Shown here: positions 1 to 5,904 of the stretch, one piece after another
How positions within the stretch are numbered: the stretch's first letter is position 1
Layout of the letters: every line of letters begins with the position of its first letter
Source of the DNA: Pyrinomonadaceae bacterium
Lineage (GTDB): Bacteria > Acidobacteriota > Blastocatellia > Pyrinomonadales > Pyrinomonadaceae
NCBI GenBank assembly: GCA_014379795.1
Contig: JACMLC010000350.1
Coordinates: 1 to 6,801, forward strand
Reading direction: 5' to 3'
Length of the DNA stretch: 6,801 bases
Notes under the pieces: model-generated
The model's database searches: none
Seen by the model: only the letters and a program-made list of their open reading frames with translations
Told to the model about the DNA's origin: nothing
Position numbers and translations under genes: made by a program

Positions 1-302
1 GGAGTCGTGACGCCGCTCATCGTACTGCCGTCGTCATCATCGTTTGAGCTGATGGAGGTGGTTGTGCCCGTCGCCGCATCGAACTCGATAGATTCCACAT
101 CCTCCATGTAGAGCGTCACAGTGCTGCGGCGGCCACGCGCGCCGCTGCCGATAAGCACCGTAAATTGCTGGTCTTTGAAGCCCACGACCTGACCGCGTAT
201 CACGCTGCCGTCCTTCAGGCGAATCGTATCTGCGAAAGCCGCAAAGCTGAGCGATAAAATAAGCGCCAGCGCCGATAGGGGCATGAAAAATTTCTTGCTC
301 AT
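1..302 (-). CDS. Small secreted protein of unknown function, N-terminal part (truncated by window edge)
   Basis: The reading frame opens with ATG at 302 and stays open to the window edge, giving 100 codons and no stop. A strong Shine-Dalgarno (GGAGG, 312-308) lies 5 nt upstream and fixes the start. Residues 1-24 form a classical signal peptide: KK near the start, a hydrophobic core (LSALALILSLSF), and an AFA cleavage site before DT. The mature part begins DTIRLKDGSVIRGQVVGFKD and continues with short alternating beta-strand-like segments (QQFTVLIG, STVTLYMEDVESIEF). This looks like a small SH3/Sm-like beta barrel. A low-complexity acidic stretch (SSNDDDDGS) follows at about residues 88-96, probably a linker to whatever lies beyond the window. 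I recall similar short exported proteins from acidobacterial genomes, but none with a known function. No enzyme motif is visible. The product is probably periplasmic or surface-exposed. The gene is separated from the amidohydrolase upstream by 277 bp that include a possible terminator. Confidence 0.8.
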   Translation of the reverse strand, partial: MSKKFFMPLSALALILSLSFAAFADTIRLKDGSVIRGQVVGFKDQQFTVLIGSGARGRRSTVTLYMEDVESIEFDAATGTTTSISSNDDDDGSTMSGVTT

Positions 303-305
303 AAT

Positions 306-312
306 CTCCTCC
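306..312 (-). promoter_or_regulatory. Ribosome binding site for the small secreted protein
   Basis: On the minus strand GGAGGAG precedes ATT and the ATG at 302. The GGAGG core is 5 nt from the start, so this is a near-perfect anti-16S match. It supports the start at 302 over the in-frame internal ATG seven codons later. Confidence 0.75.
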
Positions 313-329
313 GGGAGTGAAACTGTTTT

Positions 330-360
330 GAAAAAAATCGGATTCAAGTTTGCCATCCGA
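330..360 (-). terminator. Possible weak intrinsic terminator or leader hairpin
   Basis: Read on the minus strand, TCGGAT (360-355) pairs perfectly with ATCCGA (343-338) around an 11-nt loop and is followed at once by seven T residues (337-331). The stem has only 6 bp and a large loop, so termination would be weak. It lies between the amidohydrolase and the small secreted gene, ending 28 nt before the latter's ATG. It could end read-through from upstream, or act as a leader structure if the promoter lies further right. The hairpin and T-run are seen directly; the function is inferred. Confidence 0.4.
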
Positions 361-380
361 CGTTTAGCAGAGAAAGCGCG

Positions 381-393
381 CGCTTGGCAAGCG
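381..393. other. Short perfect palindrome, operator-like
   Basis: CGCTTG and CAAGCG flank a single G, giving a 13-bp dyad about 80 bp upstream of the small secreted gene. Dyads of this size can bind dimeric regulators. No second copy or recognisable promoter accompanies it, so the role is open and chance is plausible. Confidence 0.2.
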
Positions 394-446
394 GGAGAGA
401 GGCACATGCACGCCGATGGATGCGTTAGAGAAGAGATAAGTTGCAA

Positions 447-585
447 TGAAAAGCAAGGATGAAGCCGGAAGGATAAAGGATGAAGGAGATGCTATTACAG
501 ATGAACGGCTCAGCTTTGAATAGCATGCCTTTCATCCTTCCGCCTTCATCCTTCATCCTTGCTTTTCATCCTTCATCCTTCATCC
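447..585. repeat. GGATGAA heptamer inverted-repeat element
   Basis: This element fills most of the gap behind the amidohydrolase gene. The left part contains four in-phase heptamers at 457-484: GGATGAA, GCCGGAA, GGATAAA, GGATGAA. The right part carries the reverse complement TTCATCC exactly six times, at 531-537, 545-551, 552-558, 565-571, 572-578 and 579-585. The arms pair as an 18-bp perfect inverted repeat (447-464 with 551-568), a 9-bp one (466-474 with 534-542) and an 8-bp one nearest the loop (ATGCTATT 489-496 with AATAGCAT 519-526). Together these make a long imperfect hairpin around a 22-nt loop. The right array overlaps the end of the amidohydrolase gene. No ORF, transposase or target-site duplication is visible. 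Heptameric short tandem repeats are known from cyanobacteria and other environmental bacteria; their function is unclear. Confidence 0.85.
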
Positions 586-1929
586 TTTGTAAATTACTCC
601 GTCCTTCATCACAAACACAGTCCGCTCCATGTTGCGTATGTCCTTGAGTGGGTCGCCGGGAACGGCCACGATGTCAGCCCACTTGCCGACGGTGAGCGAG
701 CCTATGTTTTTATCCCACCCGAGCAGCCGCGCGCCGCTCAGGGTTCCGGCGACGATGGCATCCATCGGATTCATCCCGCCCCATTCGACCATCAAGGTGA
801 ACTCGTGGCCGTTTGTCCCGTGTGGAACGACTCCGGCATCCGTGCCGAGCGCGATGGGCACTTTGTTAGCGACCGCCAGCTTTATCGCCTGCCGCATGGC
901 TGCTGCCGCCAGCAGAGCTTTTTCACCGCGAAAGCCTTTGAGGACGCCGCTCTTTGAAAGACGCTCGACCGTTTCTCCGGCCATCAGCGTCGGGACGAGA
1001 AAGGTGCGTCTCTGTGCCATCATCCGCGCGCCCTCTTCATCCAGAAAAGAGCCGTGTTCGATGGAAGCAACACCCGCGCGGACGGCGTGCTTGATGCCTT
1101 CCGTGCCGTGTGCATGCGCGGCGACTTTTCTTTCGAGCTTGGAGGCTTCGTCAACCATCGCTTTCAATTCTTCATAAGTGTACTGCGTCGCGCCGACAGC
1201 ATCGCCCTCGGACAGCACGCCGCCCGTCGCGCAGGTCTTGATCACATCGGCTCCGTATTTAATCTGGTAACGCACGGCTGCGCGCACCTGCTCGACTCCA
1301 TCCGCGATGCCGTTCTTGATCGTGCCGTCGAAGAGGCCGGGCTTGTAGCCGTTCTCGTCGCAGTGCCCGCCCGTGATGCCGAGCGAGTGCCCGGAAGCCT
1401 GCATGCGCGGCCCCATAATCCAGCCTTCGTTAATCGCTTTGCGCAAGGCGAAGTCGTCAAACTTGCCCGCTCCGACATTGCGAATCGTGGTAAAGCCAGC
1501 CATCAAAGTCTTCTCGGCATTGCCGACGCCCAAGATAGCCTCGAATGAATCATAGTCTTTGACGACCGAAGTCTCGTTGTCCGGGTCTCCAAGCACGCGC
1601 CCTAGGATGTGCGTGTGCGCGTCTACGAAGCCGGGCAGGAGCGTCGCGTCTCCGAGGTCTATGACACGCGCGCCAGCCGGAACGGCTACACGGTCGGCTG
1701 TCCCGACGGCGGTGATTTTGTCATCCGTCACGACCACGACGCCGTTCAAAACGGGAGCCTTGCCCGTCCCGTCAATCAGCCGCGCCGCTTTGAGGACGAC
1801 GACTCCTTTGCCTTTTCTCGGCTGGGGCGTAACCTGACCGGCTGTCTCCTTGCTTTCCTGCGCGATGAGCGCGGAGAAACACATTGACACCAGCAGCAGC
1901 AGCGCAACCGCACCTCTCATAGGACGCAT
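580..1929 (-). CDS. Secreted amidohydrolase, imidazolonepropionase-like / Xaa-Pro dipeptidase-like
   Basis: This is a 449-residue metal-dependent hydrolase of the amidohydrolase superfamily, predicted to cleave an amide or peptide bond outside the cytoplasm. Residues 1-23 look like a signal peptide (MRPMRG, then a hydrophobic run ending SALIA). A small N-terminal beta-sandwich follows (VLKAARLIDGTGKAPVLNG, 45-63), then the TIM barrel. Expected metal-site residues are visible: H105 and H107 (DAHTH), K231 in ADVIKTCATGG as the likely carboxylated lysine, H272/H274 (AHAHG), H292 (EHGS) and D364 (GTDAG). The SLGITGGH stretch (182-189) is typical of the subgroup that includes bacterial Xaa-Pro, Xaa-Arg and Xaa-Lys dipeptidases. 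The C-terminus GSLTVGKWADIVAVPGDPL rebuilds the beta-sandwich. Length is normal for the family and all key residues are intact. The exact substrate cannot be read from sequence. The frame also opens at a TTG at 1959, but the ATG at 1929 has the better ribosome site and signal peptide. The last codon (GGA) and stop (TGA) lie inside a GGATGAA repeat. Confidence 0.93.
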   Translation of the reverse strand: MRPMRGAVALLLLVSMCFSALIAQESKETAGQVTPQPRKGKGVVVLKAARLIDGTGKAPVLNGVVVVTDDKITAVGTADRVAVPAGARVIDLGDATLLPGFVDAHTHILGRVLGDPDNETSVVKDYDSFEAILGVGNAEKTLMAGFTTIRNVGAGKFDDFALRKAINEGWIMGPRMQASGHSLGITGGHCDENGYKPGLFDGTIKNGIADGVEQVRAAVRYQIKYGADVIKTCATGGVLSEGDAVGATQYTYEELKAMVDEASKLERKVAAHAHGTEGIKHAVRAGVASIEHGSFLDEEGARMMAQRRTFLVPTLMAGETVERLSKSGVLKGFRGEKALLAAAAMRQAIKLAVANKVPIALGTDAGVVPHGTNGHEFTLMVEWGGMNPMDAIVAGTLSGARLLGWDKNIGSLTVGKWADIVAVPGDPLKDIRNMERTVFVMKDGVIYKG

Positions 1930-1937
1930 ACACTTTT

Positions 1938-1944
1938 CTCCCTC
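1938..1944 (-). promoter_or_regulatory. Ribosome binding site deciding the amidohydrolase start
   Basis: GAGGGAG on the minus strand sits 8 nt before the ATG at 1929. The upstream in-frame TTG at 1959 has no purine-rich site at the right distance. Starting there would also add ten polar residues (MTTETEGEKC) before the signal peptide. The ATG at 1929 is therefore preferred. Confidence 0.65.
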
Positions 1945-2057
1945 AGTCTCTGTCGTCAAGATTAAAGGCTGATGTTAGCAGTTATGTGTGCCAGAGCCAA
2001 AGGGATGAAATTTACGACAGTGGGTCAGTTTGAAGTTGAATGAATAGCCGGATGAGA

Positions 2058-2155
2058 TTCACCGCAGAGACGCAAAGAGCCACAGAGGATACGCAGAGAC
2101 TTGAATATCACTCAAGCCTCTGAGCAATCTCCGCGTCCTCCGCGTCGTCGCACCT
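2058..2155. repeat. CGCAGAGA / CTCCGCGTC inverted-repeat element
   Basis: The left half carries TTCACCGCAGAGACGCAAAG, a CACAGAGG unit and an ACGCAGAG unit. The right half carries complementary-sense units, including a perfect tandem 9-mer CTCCGCGTC (2129-2137 and 2138-2146). The centre folds as CAGAG (2094-2098) with CTCTG (2118-2122) and CTTGA (2100-2104) with TCAAG (2112-2116), separated by one mismatch, around a 7-nt loop. The outer arms pair only partly and look decayed. I recall CCGCAGAGACGCAGAG-type repeats as common intergenic elements in many environmental bacteria, without a settled function. The element lies beyond the peptidase terminator and upstream of the amidohydrolase gene. 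The rest of the 1930-2235 gap holds that terminator, a small dyad (CACGTT 2156-2161 with AACGTG 2167-2172) and the presumed amidohydrolase promoter region, in which I cannot pick a convincing -35/-10 pair. Confidence 0.7.
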
Positions 2156-2178
2156 CACGTTATTCAAACGTGTGAGCG

Positions 2179-2210
2179 AAAAAAAACAGGGCTGGAAAGC
2201 TCCAGCCCTG
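2179..2210 (-). terminator. Intrinsic terminator of the M36-like peptidase gene
   Basis: On the minus strand the perfect 10-bp stem CAGGGCTGGA / TCCAGCCCTG (2210-2201 and 2196-2187) closes a 4-nt loop (GCTT) and is followed directly by eight T residues (2186-2179). It begins 26 nt after the peptidase stop codon. This is a textbook rho-independent terminator and implies that the amidohydrolase gene has its own promoter. Confidence 0.93.
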
Positions 2211-2235
2211 CCAAAATTAAAGTTTGCCGCGCGAC

Positions 2236-5200
2236 CTATAACAGGCTGATCGTAATCGCTCTGGTCAACGGATTGACGGTAAAGCGCACCAAGTGGATGT
2301 TGGTCACGCCCTGCGTCTGTTGGCCGAAAGAGGAACCGCTGCCGCCGCCTGTAATCGAATCCGAGAAGAACTGCGTGCTGGTGATGGTGAACTGCGTCGG
2401 CCCGTTGCCGTAACCAATCACGCGGTAGATGTAAGTTCTGCCGGGAATGATGACCGCACTGACTTCTTCGGCGTCTATAAAGTTGCCGGAGCTGTCGAGC
2501 ACGTTGCCGTTGCTATCCAGTATCTCGAAATCCAAATCAGCCGGAGTCGTGGTCGTCAATCTTCCGGTGACGCCGAACGAGCCGGGTTTGGCGGTGAAGG
2601 GAACGTCAACATAATCAACTCCGTTGACAGCCCCTCTGATTTCCAGCGATCCCAAAATGACCGTGCCGTTGTAGGTATCCGTTTGCGAAGTTATGACATG
2701 CTCCTGCTGGCCGCCACCGTCGCCGTCATAGGGCTGGCTGCCGTTGGCAGGAATGCTGTTTCCGCGCACGCGTCCCGTCACGACCGCGTCAAAGGTAAAG
2801 AGCTGCGCCTGCGGGTCATTGAATCGCAAACGTTTCGGAGCCGAAGTCGCGCCGCTCAAAAGCGTCTGGTTGTAGTTAAAGACTCCCGGCGCGCTGCGTC
2901 CGTTGCCGCCGTTGTCCGCGTTGGCAACCGTGACTGCCGGGTTCGAGATGCCTACGATCTTGAAACTGACAGGCCCATAGGCTGTCGCATCAACGCCGGT
3001 CACGCCGTTGTTTTTCAAAGTCTGGTCAAACTCGAAAATGCCGTTGGCGAATGAAACATTCGAGACAGCCGCTTGAATGGCTGATGAAATGTCTTTGACG
3101 GAAGAAGTGAAAGACGCGCTGCCGCTCAAATCCGAGAAGCCCGATTGACGATTCGGATTAAGCGAGATGGCGCGGACGGCGTATTCGCTGTCGAACATTT
3201 CATTAAAGCCGTTGGCATCGTCCGATGATTTGATTCCGGCAGCCCGGAAGATTTCCTGAATCGCCCCCTCATCTACATAGCTAGAGGTGTTGCCGCCCTT
3301 CACAAAAGCGACGTGCGTCCAGCCCGTCTTGGTCTGGTCGCCGTCAAAGTAGGGTCTGCCGGAAACTCCCTGATACTGTCGTTGTCCCGCGCTGCCTTTG
3401 CGACGCTTAAAGACTTCATAAGCATACGCGCCGTTGACAGGTTGCCACGACACGCGCACCGATTTAGCCGAAGCCGGTTCGAGCTTTACGCCCTGCGGCG
3501 CGCTTGTGTGATTCTGGTCGAGCGCGATTTGCGGCACGGCTGTCGAAATCGTGACCACTCCGCCCTGCGGCGCGGCAGCGTGAAGGCCGATTTCACGCGC
3601 GGCATAAACCTGCCAGATCAAAGCCTCGTGCTGTCCGGGCGCGTCCAAGTCGGATGGGTCTGTCGAATACAGAATACGGTCAGCCATAATCATCGCATCA
3701 CGCGCTTTGACAAAAGTGTCCGGCGCGGTTAATCCGAGCAGGTACAGAGAGCCTAAGAAAATCCGCTCCCATGTTTCCTGTCCTTTCGTAATGCGTTTGG
3801 TCGGCTGCCCGTCGCCAAAGGCGGGGCGGAAAAACTGTTCTTGCGGCTCTGCGGTCTTCATCAATTCGAGCAGGTCGAACATGGCTGCGGCGTAAATCTC
3901 GCCGTCCTTATGCTCTTCGAATGCAGCCGGATTGCCGTATGTCCCGAGCTTGGAATATTTCAAAGATGAACGCGCGCTGCGAATGTAGGCGATGGTGTCC
4001 GGGTTGATGCCGCGACTGCGGAACAATTGGCGATAGCGTGCGCCCTGAATCGTGTGCGCGCCGATGCTGTCGTCGCCCGTGATGGCATAAGCCCATAAAT
4101 CCGCTTGTCCTTCATTCATCGCCGCGCCTTCGGGGCCGCCTTCTAATCCGGCAATCGGAGTCGAGATCGAATGCATGCCTTCGTGATAAGCGACGGGGCC
4201 GTCTTTCGCAGGGTCGTTGAGCAAATAGCCGTGACCGTAAATCGTCGGATTGACGACAACTTTTTGTGGCCCGGCGGGCGTGTCAACGGTTTGCGTCAAG
4301 GGCAGAGAACCGGCGTTGTCGTACCCTAGAACTACCTGCAACGCATCGCCGTTATTGATGGCGTCTTCGTAAATCGGAGCGGTCGCGCCGATGTTCGGGA
4401 TATGCACGAGTCCGACGAGCGGGCGGTCGCTGTTGACGTAGTTGTCCGGAAAGTCGCCAGTTCCGATTGGGCTGTGAACCCTATCGTCGCGCACGTGTAT
4501 ATCGTCAATGTATTCGAGCAGATAGTTGATAAAGAAAAACATGTTCACGCCGTCGAAATGTTCTGACGGCTCAGCCAAATCGTCTGCTTCGTTCGGCTGG
4601 GCTTCGAGCGGCGCATTGTTTTGACGGAAATGAAAAGTGCCTTGAGCTGCCTGTGCGAACGGCTGCTTGGTCGCCAGAGTATTGCGGACAAAAGCGTGCG
4701 TTCCCGACAGCGTTCCTTCGACCGCCGTCGCATTCATTCCGGGGTTGAATCCGCGCAGTTGCACACGGGTCAAGCCTTCCGGCATTCCGTTGATAAGCTT
4801 CAACGCGCCCGTATCGTAATTGGCGATTCCCGGCGTGCTAGGGTAAATGTCTGCTGTGTAGGGAAGCGGGTTCTGTTGCTGGTAACGCATCATGTCTTCG
4901 CGGCGCAGAATCTCGCCCGTGTGCGCGTCCACCTGCGTCAAAAACACGCCGAACGGATTACGCGAAAAGGTAATCACGTCCCATGACAATTTGTAACCGT
5001 TGGCAGTTGGAAAAACATTCAAGCGCGGAGCGCGCAAGACCGGAGCGACCTCCGCCGCGATGGCGTCAAGCCCCGGTGTCAAGAGATGGTCTAAGCCGCC
5101 GGGAATCGTTCGCGCGTATTGCGCAATCTCCGTTTGCGCGCGGGTCGCCGCCGCCTCCGCATTCAAGACCGGAGCAGCCTGCACGTCAACATCACGAAAG

Positions 5201-5733
5201 GTCGAACCCATCACCATCCGAATCTGCTTTTCACGATTCATCAGGAAACCGACGCCGCCGCCTGCGACTTCCAGATTGCCGGCCTTCTGTTGAAAGCGCA
5301 GCATGTAACCGCCCATGCCTTCTTTCTGGTCGCTCAAAACCAGAGAGGCTGCCTCAACGCCAAAAAGCGCGGCGTTCTCTTGCACAAACGCGCGCGCGAC
5401 AGTTTCAGGCGTCCCGGATGAAGGAGCTGTGTGAAAGCCCATCATCACATCCGGCGAGCCTGCGAAATTGTCCCAGCGAATCATCGCCTGATTGCCATAG
5501 CTGTTTCTGAATTGATTCAAAGCCTGCGTTTGCAGCGCGGTCGCCTGTCTGGTCACAGCCGCCGTCAAATTAAGATCAACATTCGGAACCGCTCTGTGGT
5601 ATCTGTCAAAAACGGTATTGGAATTGTTGGCCTGCGTCGCTCGCGGCGGCAGCATAACCAGCATCGCCATGACCAGCACGGCAACCAGCGCAGCAACGAT
5701 AAAAGCACGATGAATTCGTTTAGTCTTAGTCAT
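2236..5733 (-). CDS. Secreted multidomain zinc metallopeptidase, fungalysin (M36)-like
   Basis: This 1165-residue protein is predicted to be an exported endopeptidase degrading proteins outside the cell. Residues 1-36 are a signal peptide: KTKR start, hydrophobic run 11-29, likely cleavage after ATQA. Residues about 55-280 resemble the fungalysin/thermolysin propeptide with a PepSY-like part ending VDAHTGEILRREDMM; it should keep the enzyme inactive until processed. The catalytic domain spans about 285-720. It has the zinc motif HEGMH (H517, E518, H521), third ligand E541 in AMNEGQADLWAYAITGD, and HKDGEIYAAAMFDLLELM (608-625), matching the HxxGE(V/I)WAxxLWD signature of M36. After it come an FN3-like module (about 744-878), a beta-rich segment with NADNGGNG and LRFNDPQAQLFTFD (about 890-990), and a PPC-like beta-sandwich (about 1043-1120). 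The ATG at 5733 has GGAGAG 7 nt upstream. HEGMH differs from the usual fungal HEYTH, and the gap to the glutamate (20 residues after H521) is short, so this is a divergent member. No SLH or sorting anchor is visible. The gene ends with TAG and a strong terminator. Confidence 0.92.
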   Translation of the reverse strand: MTKTKRIHRAFIVAALVAVLVMAMLVMLPPRATQANNSNTVFDRYHRAVPNVDLNLTAAVTRQATALQTQALNQFRNSYGNQAMIRWDNFAGSPDVMMGFHTAPSSGTPETVARAFVQENAALFGVEAASLVLSDQKEGMGGYMLRFQQKAGNLEVAGGGVGFLMNREKQIRMVMGSTFRDVDVQAAPVLNAEAAATRAQTEIAQYARTIPGGLDHLLTPGLDAIAAEVAPVLRAPRLNVFPTANGYKLSWDVITFSRNPFGVFLTQVDAHTGEILRREDMMRYQQQNPLPYTADIYPSTPGIANYDTGALKLINGMPEGLTRVQLRGFNPGMNATAVEGTLSGTHAFVRNTLATKQPFAQAAQGTFHFRQNNAPLEAQPNEADDLAEPSEHFDGVNMFFFINYLLEYIDDIHVRDDRVHSPIGTGDFPDNYVNSDRPLVGLVHIPNIGATAPIYEDAINNGDALQVVLGYDNAGSLPLTQTVDTPAGPQKVVVNPTIYGHGYLLNDPAKDGPVAYHEGMHSISTPIAGLEGGPEGAAMNEGQADLWAYAITGDDSIGAHTIQGARYRQLFRSRGINPDTIAYIRSARSSLKYSKLGTYGNPAAFEEHKDGEIYAAAMFDLLELMKTAEPQEQFFRPAFGDGQPTKRITKGQETWERIFLGSLYLLGLTAPDTFVKARDAMIMADRILYSTDPSDLDAPGQHEALIWQVYAAREIGLHAAAPQGGVVTISTAVPQIALDQNHTSAPQGVKLEPASAKSVRVSWQPVNGAYAYEVFKRRKGSAGQRQYQGVSGRPYFDGDQTKTGWTHVAFVKGGNTSSYVDEGAIQEIFRAAGIKSSDDANGFNEMFDSEYAVRAISLNPNRQSGFSDLSGSASFTSSVKDISSAIQAAVSNVSFANGIFEFDQTLKNNGVTGVDATAYGPVSFKIVGISNPAVTVANADNGGNGRSAPGVFNYNQTLLSGATSAPKRLRFNDPQAQLFTFDAVVTGRVRGNSIPANGSQPYDGDGGGQQEHVITSQTDTYNGTVILGSLEIRGAVNGVDYVDVPFTAKPGSFGVTGRLTTTTPADLDFEILDSNGNVLDSSGNFIDAEEVSAVIIPGRTYIYRVIGYGNGPTQFTITSTQFFSDSITGGGSGSSFGQQTQGVTNIHLVRFTVNPLTRAITISLL

Positions 5734-5740
5734 CTTCAGT

Positions 5741-5746
5741 CTCTCC
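5741..5746 (-). promoter_or_regulatory. Ribosome binding site of the M36-like peptidase gene
   Basis: GGAGAG on the minus strand lies 7 nt before the ATG at 5733, where the encoded product begins directly with a signal peptide. The 70 bp further upstream (5734-5803) should hold the promoter. They include a GC-rich CCGCCTACGCCTACGCGGCG tract but no convincing -35/-10 pair. Confidence 0.6.
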
Positions 5747-5803
5747 GTTTGTCTTATTCACACCATAAGTCAGAACCGCCTACGCCTACGCGGCGGGTCA
5801 GTC

Positions 5804-5897
5804 GATTGCCGATTGCGGAATGCAGAATGCAGAATGCAGAATGAAAAACAAGTGGCTCTTCATCAATTGGCAATCCGAAATCCGCATTCCGCAATCC
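5804..5897. repeat. GAATGCA / GATTGCG heptamer inverted-repeat element
   Basis: Six in-phase heptamers fill 5804-5845: GATTGCC, GATTGCG, GAATGCA three times, then GAATGAA. Four heptamers of opposite sense fill 5870-5897: GCAATCC, GAAATCC, GCATTCC, GCAATCC. The two arrays share a perfect 13-bp inverted repeat, GATTGCGGAATGC (5811-5823) with GCATTCCGCAATC (5884-5896), around a 60-nt loop. The element starts 7 bp after the stop of the SLH protein gene and occupies over half of the 171-bp gap before the peptidase gene. Any SLH transcript that reads through would carry it as a 3' hairpin. The organisation matches the GGATGAA element elsewhere in the window although the unit differs. Confidence 0.85.
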
Positions 5898-5904
5898 CAC
5901 TTCG

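Noticed and set aside
447..585. CRISPR-like array
   Set aside because: Units are 7 nt, mostly contiguous, without unique spacers of regular length, and occur in both orientations. No cas gene is present.
447..585. Transposon-derived MITE with defined ends
   Set aside because: No target-site duplication or recognisable terminal motif is visible, and the structure is fully explained by inverted heptamer arrays. The idea cannot be excluded without other copies.
1879..1893. Lipobox in the amidohydrolase signal peptide (LVSMC)
   Set aside because: The residue before the cysteine is methionine, which does not fit the usual G/A/S rule. Cleavage by signal peptidase I after SALIA is more likely.
1930..1959. 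Upstream TTG start adding ten residues to the amidohydrolase
   Set aside because: It has no good ribosome site and would put polar residues ahead of the signal peptide. The ATG at 1929 has GAGGGAG at a normal distance.
1980..2005. Sigma-54-like promoter (CTGGCAC followed by CTGCT on the minus strand) before the amidohydrolase
   Set aside because: The GG-to-GC spacing is 13 instead of the required 12 and the downstream half lacks the TTGC core, so it does not meet the strict consensus.
2293..3054. 253-codon plus-strand reading frame opposite the peptidase gene
   Set aside because: It lies wholly antisense to the peptidase C-terminal region, its translation is Arg/Val/Ala-rich without domains, and the minus-strand protein is clearly genuine. 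The same applies to plus-strand frames at 559-957, 629-1177, 1054-1548, 4983-5510 and others.
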